Positions 10,862 to 18,713 of a stretch of DNA of 64,000 nt are shown here, piece after piece. Below the pieces are notes generated by a model. It was not told the origin of the DNA. It made no database searches and worked only from the letters and a program-made list of their open reading frames with translations. The DNA is from Fuerstiella sp. Its GTDB lineage: Bacteria > Planctomycetota > Planctomycetia > Planctomycetales > Planctomycetaceae. Each line of letters begins with the position of its first letter. Position 1 is the first letter of the stretch. The stretch spans positions 124,001 through 188,000 of the forward strand of contig JAQWOH010000043.1 in the NCBI GenBank assembly GCA_029245955.1, given 5' to 3'. A program made the translations under genes and the position numbers.

Positions 10862-11488
10862 TTACAGCTCCGTGACCTCGCTCAAATTCTGAAACGCCGT
10901 ATACAGGTGATGCAATATGCCGCGTATATTCGCCGCGTATTGCTGCCGCAGGCTATCTGCTGTTGTGATTGTGATCGAGGGAACCTGTCCGTCACAGCGA
11001 CGGACCCATTCAATTCTGGCATTCAGCAACTGATGAAGTCGTTCAGTATCAGTGCGTTGTTCAACCTCAATCGTCTCCACAACTCGCCCGGCACGCCGAA
11101 GCTTCTGTTGAAAGTCACGGTGAGTTCCCAGCACCAGAGGTGTGTTGGACCGAAACACCTGAAACTGCTGCCATTGAGTCAGTCGCTGAGCTTCGTCGAT
11201 CAGAAGCGGACAGCCGAGAGGAACAGGAGCCCGTTCGCCTTCCGGAATGTGTACATATCCGGCCCCGCTCAATCGCGACCGAATCGCCAGCAGGTGAGTC
11301 GTCTTGCCATAACCTTTTTCGCCGACAAACTGAACAGCATACCCGGGTTCATTCATTCGCGCGATAATCGGATCAATATCAACCAGTGCCAGTGCCGCTT
11401 GTTCATCTGCTGAAAACTCGCCGAAAGGATTTCGCCGAAGATTCAGGTGTGCGTATGGCAACGAGTACGTCAATTGTGGAACTGACAT
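10862..11488 (-). CDS. AAA/P-loop ATPase, ExeA-like
   Basis: About 208 residues from ATG 11488 (ATG 11533 would add 15). The N-terminus LNLRRNPFGEF resembles the opening of ExeA/MshM-type AAA proteins. Walker A is VGEKGYGKTTH, Walker B LLIDEAQRL, and a sensor-like strand is LVLGTHRDFQQ. The C-terminal third (TERLHQLLNARIEWVRR) matches the helical lid of such ATPases. It is shorter than ExeA (which carries a peptidoglycan-binding domain) and lacks any membrane segment. It lies 63 bases after the kinase gene and 33 before the arrestin-like membrane protein, which is its likely partner. Its substrate cannot be read. Confidence 0.75.
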   Translation of the reverse strand: MSVPQLTYSLPYAHLNLRRNPFGEFSADEQAALALVDIDPIIARMNEPGYAVQFVGEKGYGKTTHLLAIRSRLSGAGYVHIPEGERAPVPLGCPLLIDEAQRLTQWQQFQVFRSNTPLVLGTHRDFQQKLRRAGRVVETIEVEQRTDTERLHQLLNARIEWVRRCDGQVPSITITTADSLRQQYAANIRGILHHLYTAFQNLSEVTEL

Positions 11489-11551
11489 GCTGTAATTCCA
11501 GCCTTTTCTTGACCGACCGGCATGACCACACATTTCGGTATTCAGTCAATT

Positions 11552-12490
11552 CTAAGACATTGAGCGGCTGGCGAGAATACATGCTCCGGCCACAGGGCTG
11601 GGCACATCCACAACGTATTCGGGACGGATTCCGATCTTGCCCATAACAGCGGCTCTAAATGCTGGCTGATTCAGCAGCACTCCCCCGGCAATACCGAGGC
11701 GATATTCCGTCGCTGTAAAACTGAGCTTGCGCGCGAGTGTGATGACCATCTCTGACAGTTCCGTACCCGCTGTATTCAGAATTTCCTGCGCAACATCGTC
11801 ATGCTGTGCAGCTTCGAAGACAACTTCGCAGCACAAGGCCAGCTGCTGACGCGACAGGGCGGCTCCGTAGACGCTTTCAATCAACCCTGCGGGTGTCGAG
11901 AGGTCGAACCGTTCCATAAAACGACTCAACAGCATCGTCTGTTCTGCCCGACCATCGGTGGCCAGCGTCGCGGCGCGAAGTCCGGCGATAGCGATCGAAT
12001 ACCCACTGCCTTCATCGCCCAGCAGATGCCCCCAGCCGCCAACTCGGTCCAATCGCCCGGAGGCACTGCGTCCCAGTGCCAGAGAACCTGTTCCGCTGAT
12101 CAGGGCGATGCCAACGCCATCGGACGACGCTGCCGCCAGAATCGGCTGTGCGTCGTCCGTCACTGTCACGCAGTCCGCGAAGCCCTGCGAATCAGCCCAG
12201 CCGCTCAGTTGCTCCTGTTCTGTCGCACGCCCCGCCCCCGCCACGCAAAGACAAAGACTCGCAACCCGAGACGGCGCCAGAGCCGCATCTGCAAACGCTG
12301 AGCTGACGGCAGCCGCGATAGCCTGAGTCGCGGCCGCAAAACCAACAGCACGCGGATTGCCGGGCCCCGCGTGCCCTTTGCTCAGTGGTGCATCAGCGAT
12401 TGTCCCGCCGACTTTACTGAGCCATGCAAGCGTCGATGTCCCGCCCGCATCGACACCGATGACCAGATTGTTATGCGAAAGCGTCACCAT
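11552..12490 (-). CDS. BadF/BcrA-family sugar kinase, probable MurNAc or GlcNAc kinase
   Basis: 312 residues with an ASKHA nucleotide-binding fold: phosphate-1 motif VIGVDAGGTSTLAWL, phosphate-2 region ALISGTGSLALGR, then GGWGHLLGDEGSGYSIA, which is typical of N-acetylglucosamine kinases (NAGK, MurK). Its start overlaps the stop of murQ by 7 bases, indicating coupled translation. MurQ acts on MurNAc 6-phosphate, so a MurK-like role (ATP-dependent 6-phosphorylation of MurNAc taken up by a symporter) fits the context best; GlcNAc phosphorylation is the alternative and both may occur. The motifs do not separate the two specificities. Confidence 0.85.
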   Translation of the reverse strand: MVTLSHNNLVIGVDAGGTSTLAWLSKVGGTIADAPLSKGHAGPGNPRAVGFAAATQAIAAAVSSAFADAALAPSRVASLCLCVAGAGRATEQEQLSGWADSQGFADCVTVTDDAQPILAAASSDGVGIALISGTGSLALGRSASGRLDRVGGWGHLLGDEGSGYSIAIAGLRAATLATDGRAEQTMLLSRFMERFDLSTPAGLIESVYGAALSRQQLALCCEVVFEAAQHDDVAQEILNTAGTELSEMVITLARKLSFTATEYRLGIAGGVLLNQPAFRAAVMGKIGIRPEYVVDVPSPVAGACILASRSMS

Positions 12491-13416
12491 GTATCTCCGT
12501 CAGCCGTTTGCAACGCCAGACGCAGCTGGTGACCACAATCGTTAAGAATTTGGCGAGCGGTGTCCGGAGCAACACGGCGTCTGATCATCACGACGGTGGT
12601 CTTCAGTTCACCGTCACACTTCTTCAGTTCTTCCTTCGCATGGGACTCGGAGATCCCCGCCAGTTGGGCCACAAGACGGCAGCTTCGAGCAACCAGCTTT
12701 GTGTTGGACGCTCGCAAATCCACCATCAGGTTGCCATAAGTTTTGCCCAGCTGCACCATCGTAGCCGTGGTGAGCATGTTCAGCACCATCTTGGTGGCGG
12801 TGCCGGCTTTCATGCGCGTCGAACCGGTGATAAGCTCGGGACCGACCACCAAAGTGATCACCTGGTCCGCGACCTGCGACACCGCAGATCCTTCGTTGCA
12901 CACCAGTCCGATCGCGAACGCTCCGACTGTGCGAGCATACTGAAGCCCTCCAATGACGTACGGCGTGCGGCCACTGCTGGCGATACCCACGACGACGTCA
13001 GCATTTGACAGTTCGACTGCCTGCAGATCTTCGATGGCCGTTTCCGGGTGGTCTTCAACACCTTCCGCCGCTTTCCGCAGGGCCGAGTCTCCGCCGGCGA
13101 TCAGCCCCACAACCATCTCTGGCGGAGTGTTGAAAGTTGGCGGACACTCAGACGCATCCAGCACACCCAGACGGCCTGACGTGCCCGCTCCTGTGTAGAT
13201 CAACCGTCCTCCGTCGCGAATGCGCTGCGTAATCACAGTAATCGCGCTGGCGATCGATTCCGCTTCCCGCGCGATCGCCTGAGAAATCCCGGCGTCCTCC
13301 GCATTCATTAACCGCACGATTCCCAGCGGTGATAACGTATCAATGTTCGCAGAGGCAGGATTCGCAGCTTCTGTCGTCAGGTTCTCGGTCGAATCGCAAT
13401 CAGGATCAGATGTCAT
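12484..13416 (-). CDS. murQ: N-acetylmuramic acid 6-phosphate etherase
   Basis: 310 residues, the normal MurQ length. SIS-domain features are clear: the signature GAGTSGRLGVLDASECPPTF (about residues 96-115), the SGRTPYVIGGL phosphate-binding segment, and GSTRMKAGTATKMVLNML. A C-terminal helical part ends in the TARQILNDCGHQLRLAL region. Known reaction: cleavage of the lactyl ether of MurNAc 6-phosphate to GlcNAc 6-phosphate and D-lactate in the cytoplasm, a step of peptidoglycan sugar recycling or scavenging. It is the first gene of the minus arm and shares a 138-base divergent intergenic region with the symporter gene, which fits common regulation. Confidence 0.95.
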   Translation of the reverse strand: MTSDPDCDSTENLTTEAANPASANIDTLSPLGIVRLMNAEDAGISQAIAREAESIASAITVITQRIRDGGRLIYTGAGTSGRLGVLDASECPPTFNTPPEMVVGLIAGGDSALRKAAEGVEDHPETAIEDLQAVELSNADVVVGIASSGRTPYVIGGLQYARTVGAFAIGLVCNEGSAVSQVADQVITLVVGPELITGSTRMKAGTATKMVLNMLTTATMVQLGKTYGNLMVDLRASNTKLVARSCRLVAQLAGISESHAKEELKKCDGELKTTVVMIRRRVAPDTARQILNDCGHQLRLALQTADGDTW

Positions 13417-13554
13417 TGCTTAGGGAACGTCTGTTCGGGAGGCGGTACACTATGTGAACCAGGCGTGTTACGAGCGAATGCCGACACGTTGGTGTACAGT
13501 ATCGTTACAGACGCTGACAGATTACAACTCTGGAACTGGAGGGAATTTATCAGA

Positions 13555-15039
13555 GTGAGTGCAGATCTTGGCATCGTTGACATTGTGGTTCTGAGTTCGC
13601 TGCTGCTGGCGGCGATCGTCGTCGGTTTCTGGTCCGGCCGAAAGAGCAGCGACGTCGAATCATACCTGCTGGGGGGGCGTTCATTGCCATGGTGGGCAAT
13701 TCTGGGCTCCATCGTGGCCACAGAAACAAGCACCGTCACCGTGCTGAGCATTCCAGGGGCGGCCTACGGTGAAGTGGGAATGCGCTGGCTGCAGATTGCG
13801 ATGGGCTACGTTCTGGGCAGGGCCGTGGTTGTCCGCGTCTTTCTGCCGCTGTACTTCAAAGGCAAACTGTTTACGGCTTATCAGGTGCTGGATAATCGAT
13901 TTGGCCACGTCACAAAAACAGTGGCATCGGTCCTGTTCCTGGTGACTCGTAACCTTGGCGACGGCCTGCGCCTGTTTCTGGCAGGGCTGGTGGTTCATAC
14001 GCTGCTGGGCTGGCCGTTTTCATGGAGCGTCGCTGCCATGGGTACTGTCACCATTATCTATACCGTTTTTGGTGGTCTGCGGTCTGTTGTGTGGAATGAC
14101 TGCATTCAGTTCATCATCTACATGCTGGGCGGAACCGCTGCCGTCTTTATCATCGCCAACAATCTTCCGGGCGGCTGGAATCAATTGTGGACATTCGCCG
14201 AATTATCCGGCAAGTCCCGATTATTCGAGACCACGTTCCTGCTTTCTGATCCTTACAACATCTGGGCCGGGCTGATCGGCGGAGCCGTACTGACAATCGG
14301 CACGCACGGTACGGATCACATGATGGTGCAGCGATATCTGAGTGCTCGGAGCGAACGCGAGGCGGGATGGGCCGTCTTCCTGAGTTCCTTCGTGGTTTTG
14401 TTCCAGTTCGCACTATTTTTGTTTATCGGTATCGAACTGGCCTGTTTCTATTCACTAAAAGGCAACGTTGCTCCCGCCGAGGCAGACCAGGTGTTTGCCC
14501 ACTTCATCGTCCACAGTTTTCCCCAGAACACAGGACTGATCGGGCTGATGCTGGCCGCCATCCTTTCGGCAGCCATGTCAACGCTGTCGAGTTCGCTGAA
14601 TGCCTCGGCGTCGGCACTGTTGAATGATTTCTATCTGCCGGCGTGCAGAACTCCGCCTGCGCCGGAACGTCAGCTGTCAATTTCCCGCTGGGCAACGGTA
14701 ATATTCGGTGTCACCCAGATCGGTATCGGAATCTGGGCAATCACTTGGGAAGCAACAGTCGTCAGAAATGCACTGACGATTGCCGGATTTTCTGCGGGAA
14801 TCCTGCTGGGGATATTTTCGCTGGGGGTGCTGTCCCGTCGAGCCGGTCAGACCGCCGCACTGACAGGCGCTGCCGCAGGACTAGCCGTACTTCTGTTTGT
14901 TCAGTTCATTGCTCCGGACGCCCCCAACTTCGGCTGGAAGATCGCATGGCCGTGGCTGGCTCTTATTGGTTCAGTAACGACGTTTATTGTGGGTGAGTTG
15001 ACTGCAGTTTTTTTCCCCGGAACAAAAGGATCCGAATGA
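13555..15039 (+). CDS. sodium:solute symporter (SSS family), probable amino-sugar uptake
   Basis: About 494 residues from GTG 13555, chosen because a GGAGGG site lies 11 bases upstream; a GTG at 13465 would add 30 residues that look non-coding. It has about 13 hydrophobic segments. SSS-type features include the YLLGGRSLPWW region after the first segment, ATETSTVTVLSIPGAAYGEVGMRW, and SAAMSTLSSSLNASASALLNDFY near TM8-9, the known sodium-site region. Its stop overlaps the first NamZ-like gene by ATGA. Divergence from murQ and the kinase makes MurNAc (or a MurNAc-containing saccharide) the likely cargo. A MurT-MurK-MurQ transporter-kinase-etherase set is described in Tannerella forsythia (from memory). 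Confidence 0.85.
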   Translation: MSADLGIVDIVVLSSLLLAAIVVGFWSGRKSSDVESYLLGGRSLPWWAILGSIVATETSTVTVLSIPGAAYGEVGMRWLQIAMGYVLGRAVVVRVFLPLYFKGKLFTAYQVLDNRFGHVTKTVASVLFLVTRNLGDGLRLFLAGLVVHTLLGWPFSWSVAAMGTVTIIYTVFGGLRSVVWNDCIQFIIYMLGGTAAVFIIANNLPGGWNQLWTFAELSGKSRLFETTFLLSDPYNIWAGLIGGAVLTIGTHGTDHMMVQRYLSARSEREAGWAVFLSSFVVLFQFALFLFIGIELACFYSLKGNVAPAEADQVFAHFIVHSFPQNTGLIGLMLAAILSAAMSTLSSSLNASASALLNDFYLPACRTPPAPERQLSISRWATVIFGVTQIGIGIWAITWEATVVRNALTIAGFSAGILLGIFSLGVLSRRAGQTAALTGAAAGLAVLLFVQFIAPDAPNFGWKIAWPWLALIGSVTTFIVGELTAVFFPGTKGSE

Positions 15040-16238
15040 TGATTCGTTTGACGCACGTCTTTGCGTTCGTTGTTCTTCTGACGGGGTTCGCCTGCTCAGC
15101 TGCAGACAGTGTTATGTGTGGTATCGACGTTCTTCAGCAGAACGGTTTTCGCCAGCTGACAGGGCAGCGTATTGGCCTGATAACCAATCACACCGGGCTG
15201 AATCGTGGTGGAGTCAACACGGTTAAGTTGTTGCATGACGCACCGAACGTATCGCTCACGGCACTGTTCAGTCCGGAGCATGGATTTGAAGGCAGACTGG
15301 ATATTTCAAACATCGATGATGCTGCCGATCAGGCGACGGGACTGAAGATATTCAGCCTCTACGGAAAAACCCGGCGGCCCACAACCACGATGCTGAATAA
15401 CGTAGATACGCTTATTTTTGACATCCAGGACATCGGCGCCCGGTTCTACACGTACGTTTCAACAATGGGCGAAGCGATGCACGCCGCCGCGGAGCACGGG
15501 AAACGATTCGTCGTACTGGATCGTCCCAACCCCATTAACGGCGTCGATGTGGCAGGGCCGATGCTGGATGCTGGTGAAGAATCATTCGTCGGATTCCATC
15601 ATCTGCCCGTACGTCACGGCATGACCATCGGGGAACTGGCACTAATGATTCACAGCGAACTCAAGCTCGATCTTGAACTTGAGGTCATTCGCTGTGACGG
15701 CTGGAAACGGAACACACTGTGGGACGCAACGGGACTGGTGTGGGTTAATCCGTCACCAAACATGCGGTGTCTGACGCAGGCCCTGCTGTATCCGGGCATT
15801 GGATTGATCGAGACCACAAATATTTCCGTAGGACGGGGAACAGACACGCCCTTCGAAGTGCTCGGTGCTCCGTGGATTCAACCTCGTGAACTGGCAGGGG
15901 CATTGAACGCTCACGGCTTTCCGGGGGTGGCATTCGTACCGATCCGCTATACGCCGTCATCAAGCAAGCATGCCAATCTTCCGTGTGGCGGCATTAACAT
16001 CGTCATCACAGACAGAGAACAGTTCAGACCGCTGCTCACGGGATTCGGGATTTCAGTGGAACTGCAGCGGCTTTACCCGGACGACTGGAAAGGAAAGGAC
16101 GCCATGCGATTGCTGGGGAATCGACGGACTCTGGATGCTATTCTGGCGGGGCAGTCTGCCGACAAGGTAAAACAGACGGCGACTGCAGGCCTGCCGCAGT
16201 TTCTGAAGCGGCGACAGACGTTTCTACTGTACGATTGA
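15036..16238 (+). CDS. namZ: DUF1343 / NamZ-type exo-beta-N-acetylmuramidase, exported
   Basis: 400 residues. Signal peptide at residues 1-23 (AFVVLLTGFACSAADS). DUF1343 features: RIGLITNHTGLNRGG, the FSPEHGFEG motif with Glu at residue 81, DIQDIGARFYTYVSTMGE, VVLDRPNPING, RHGMTIGELA, and NPSPNMRCLTQALLYPGIG. The founding member, Bacillus subtilis NamZ, removes terminal MurNAc from the non-reducing end of peptidoglycan fragments. Here the exported enzyme would release MurNAc for the symporter encoded just upstream, whose stop codon overlaps this start. Substrate range is inferred from family and context. Confidence 0.88.
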   Translation: MMIRLTHVFAFVVLLTGFACSAADSVMCGIDVLQQNGFRQLTGQRIGLITNHTGLNRGGVNTVKLLHDAPNVSLTALFSPEHGFEGRLDISNIDDAADQATGLKIFSLYGKTRRPTTTMLNNVDTLIFDIQDIGARFYTYVSTMGEAMHAAAEHGKRFVVLDRPNPINGVDVAGPMLDAGEESFVGFHHLPVRHGMTIGELALMIHSELKLDLELEVIRCDGWKRNTLWDATGLVWVNPSPNMRCLTQALLYPGIGLIETTNISVGRGTDTPFEVLGAPWIQPRELAGALNAHGFPGVAFVPIRYTPSSSKHANLPCGGINIVITDREQFRPLLTGFGISVELQRLYPDDWKGKDAMRLLGNRRTLDAILAGQSADKVKQTATAGLPQFLKRRQTFLLYD

Positions 16239-16244
16239 TTCACC

Positions 16245-17441
16245 TTGCCAAATCACATCCGAACCGGACTGGACAGCTTTCTGGCTGTACCACCACCAGA
16301 GGTGCACGGCGCACGACTGGGGCTGCTGATGAATCAGGCCTCGGTGAATCACGAATTCCGTTACGCCTGCGACCTGTTGGCCGAACGATTTCCCGGTCAA
16401 CTGCGAATGCTGTTCTCACCGCAACACGGCTTACAGGGTGAGCAGCAGGCCAACATGATTGAATCGCCTGATTCGCGATACGCTCCTCTGAACCTGCCGG
16501 TCTGTAGCCTGTACGCAGAAACGCGACGGCCCCCAGACTCAATGCTGGCTGACATCGACTGCCTGGTTATCGATCTGCAGGACGTGGGCACGCGAGTCTA
16601 CACATTCGTCTGGACAATGCTGGAATGCCTCCGCGCCTGCGTTCAGAACAACGTCCGCGTTGTCGTACTTGACCGGCCAAATCCGCTGGGCGGCGAAGTT
16701 ATTGAAGGGCCCATGCTGGAAAAGGACTTTCGCAGTTTTGTGGGCGGCAGCGAAGTTCCCTTAAGGCACGGATTGACCATCGGTGAACTGGCCCGACTGC
16801 TGAACTCAGAAGAGAGAATTGACGCGGAACTCACAGTCGTCCCGATGGGCGGCTGGGACCGAACGATGTTGTTTCCCGATACGGGTCTGCCGTGGGTTCC
16901 GCCGTCGCCCAACATGCCACGCTGGCAAACAGCCCTGTTATATCCGGGGCAGGTCCTGCTGGAAGGGACCAGTCTGTCGGAAGGTCGGGGCACGACGACT
17001 CCCTTCGAAGTCATCGGCGCACCAGCCCTGGACCCGGATCAGTTACTGGCCGCAGTTCGCAGGGACGAACATCCGGGTATTGCTCTGCAGGCGATTCGTT
17101 TCCAGCCAACATTCGACAAATGGCGACGTCAGATCTGCGGTGGCCTCGCGATTCATGTTCTGGATGCAGCAGCAGTTCGCTCCGTCGGCCTGACCATCAC
17201 ACTGATCGATGTAGCCCGCCAACTGGCACCTGACAACTTCACATGGCTGCAACCGCCATACGAATATGAATACAAGAAGCCGCCAATCGACATCCTGTTC
17301 GGCAATGACCAACTTCGAAATCGTTTGAATTCAGACGATTCCATCGATCGCGACGAATTAACCCACCTGCTGTCGTACGGCAACGAAAACTGGCGGGAAC
17401 GCGTGTCTATGCACCTGATTTATGCGGACAGAGCAGGGTAG
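16245..17441 (+). CDS. second DUF1343 / NamZ-like protein, no signal peptide
   Basis: 398 residues from a TTG start; the family core (GARLGLLMNQASVN) begins only about 20 residues in, so little room exists for another start. It shares with its neighbour DLQDVGTRVYTFVWTMLE, VVLDRPNPLGGEV, RHGLTIGELA and PPSPNMPRWQTALLYPGQ. It differs in lacking a signal peptide and in reading FSPQHGLQG, with Gln60 where the upstream paralogue and, as I recall, most DUF1343 proteins have Glu. It is separated from that gene by 6 bases. It may be a cytoplasmic enzyme, an altered-specificity paralogue or an inactive binder. Confidence 0.8.
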   Translation: MPNHIRTGLDSFLAVPPPEVHGARLGLLMNQASVNHEFRYACDLLAERFPGQLRMLFSPQHGLQGEQQANMIESPDSRYAPLNLPVCSLYAETRRPPDSMLADIDCLVIDLQDVGTRVYTFVWTMLECLRACVQNNVRVVVLDRPNPLGGEVIEGPMLEKDFRSFVGGSEVPLRHGLTIGELARLLNSEERIDAELTVVPMGGWDRTMLFPDTGLPWVPPSPNMPRWQTALLYPGQVLLEGTSLSEGRGTTTPFEVIGAPALDPDQLLAAVRRDEHPGIALQAIRFQPTFDKWRRQICGGLAIHVLDAAAVRSVGLTITLIDVARQLAPDNFTWLQPPYEYEYKKPPIDILFGNDQLRNRLNSDDSIDRDELTHLLSYGNENWRERVSMHLIYADRAG

Positions 17442-17540
17442 CGAGGTTCATGACGACACTCGGATACTGCAGGTCAGATCAGCAGCAACAGATTTCACGA
17501 AACAAGCGGCTGCGACCAGGTTTGCGGCGCGCTAAAGACA

Positions 17541-18065
17541 TCAACGGCTTTGCACCTTTGGCAGAGGCACCTGTTCCCACTGATCTGTCTGAGTAGCGGC
17601 CTCCAGCAGCGCCGGCAGTCCCGCATCGAACGCAGTAGAGAATTCTGCGGAAATATCGCCGGCAAGTCGAGTCACTGCGACAGGACTCACATCGAAGGAT
17701 CCGGCGTCCGAGGAAAAAAACACCACCGGTGGATTGGTCATCCATTGCGCCAGGTGATCGGCAATTCGATCAGTCAGTTCGTCCGGAGCACCAGGAAAAA
17801 CGCTGTCCGTCAGGAAAACAAATTGAAACGCCTTCTTTCGCAGGCCCCACAACCGGTCGCAACCTCGCTGTAACGCTCCACAAAACCGATGCCGCAGGAA
17901 CGAGGCCTGTTCGTCGAACTCCATGCTGCGGTATCCGGCAAGATCATCGTCCTGTGATGCCAGCAGGGGAAACACCTGCTTGTCGAATCCAATTCCGCCA
18001 GCTAGCCATCTCATACGCCTGGTATCGATGAGAATTGTGAGCAGGACAGGTTCTTTTTCGGCCAT
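17541..18065 (-). CDS. unknown protein encoded after a two-component pair
   Basis: About 174 residues from ATG 18065; a longer reading from 18143 would run into the receiver gene. It starts MAEKEPVLLTILIDTRRMRW, has a central LWGLRKKAFQFVFLTDS strand and ends LPKVQSR. Alternating strands and helices suggest a small alpha/beta fold. No motif, signal peptide or membrane segment is recognised. It follows the receiver gene by 37 bases, so it is probably co-transcribed with the two-component genes and may belong to the same signalling route. I do not recognise the family. Confidence 0.6.
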   Translation of the reverse strand: MAEKEPVLLTILIDTRRMRWLAGGIGFDKQVFPLLASQDDDLAGYRSMEFDEQASFLRHRFCGALQRGCDRLWGLRKKAFQFVFLTDSVFPGAPDELTDRIADHLAQWMTNPPVVFFSSDAGSFDVSPVAVTRLAGDISAEFSTAFDAGLPALLEAATQTDQWEQVPLPKVQSR

Positions 18066-18102
18066 TGGTAATGCCTTCGTCCCGACCGTGGACAGAAAAT
18101 TG

Positions 18103-18645
18103 TTACAAGAATGGGTCTGCCTGAGACGCGAGCAACCGGCCACGATCCACCAATGGCTTCACTGCCGCAGCATCATCGCCGTTCAAGTCGCCGGCCTCCA
18201 CATGCTGAACGACATCGTTTGCAAACGACTTCGCGTCATGGGCAAACCGGACTCTTGCGGCATGTTCGTCGTACCGTTTCGCAGCGTGCTGCAGGACATC
18301 AATCAGCTCGTCCGGATCCCACGGCTTGGTAATATAGCGATAAAGGCCTCCCGTGTTGATGGCTTCGATGACGGCCTTGATGTCTGCATATCCCGTAAAC
18401 ACGATGAGCACAGCATCGGGATACAGCGTCCGGGCCTGTCTCACCAGCTGCGCCCCCGTCATGCCGGGCATCCGTTGATCAGTCATAATGACATGAATCG
18501 TGTGCTGTCGCAGGATCTCAAGTGCCTGCTCACCCGACTCAGCAGTATACAGTTCAAAGTCGTGCCTCAGGAGTCCCTTAAGGGAAAAGAGAACATCTGG
18601 TTCGTCATCCACGATCAGTATGGGATGTTTGGTACCCGTCGACAT
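18103..18645 (-). CDS. response regulator receiver protein
   Basis: 180 residues from ATG 18645. The receiver domain covers residues 8-125: acidic pair in ILIVDDEPD, phospho-acceptor Asp56 in VIMTDQRMPGM, Thr in VFTGYAD, and Lys in ITKPWDPDEL. The KPW ending is typical of receivers linked to HD-GYP or other outputs, but here only a tail of about 55 charged residues follows and no DNA-binding domain is seen. It may be a single-domain relay or work by protein contact. It follows the hybrid kinase by 68 bases on the same strand. Confidence 0.9.
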   Translation of the reverse strand: MSTGTKHPILIVDDEPDVLFSLKGLLRHDFELYTAESGEQALEILRQHTIHVIMTDQRMPGMTGAQLVRQARTLYPDAVLIVFTGYADIKAVIEAINTGGLYRYITKPWDPDELIDVLQHAAKRYDEHAARVRFAHDAKSFANDVVQHVEAGDLNGDDAAAVKPLVDRGRLLASQADPFL

Positions 18646-18713
18646 AATTGTCCCTGTGTCTCTCACTATGAAAACAACCGCACACAGGATGCCGCGAACG
18701 GCCTACATTTTTG

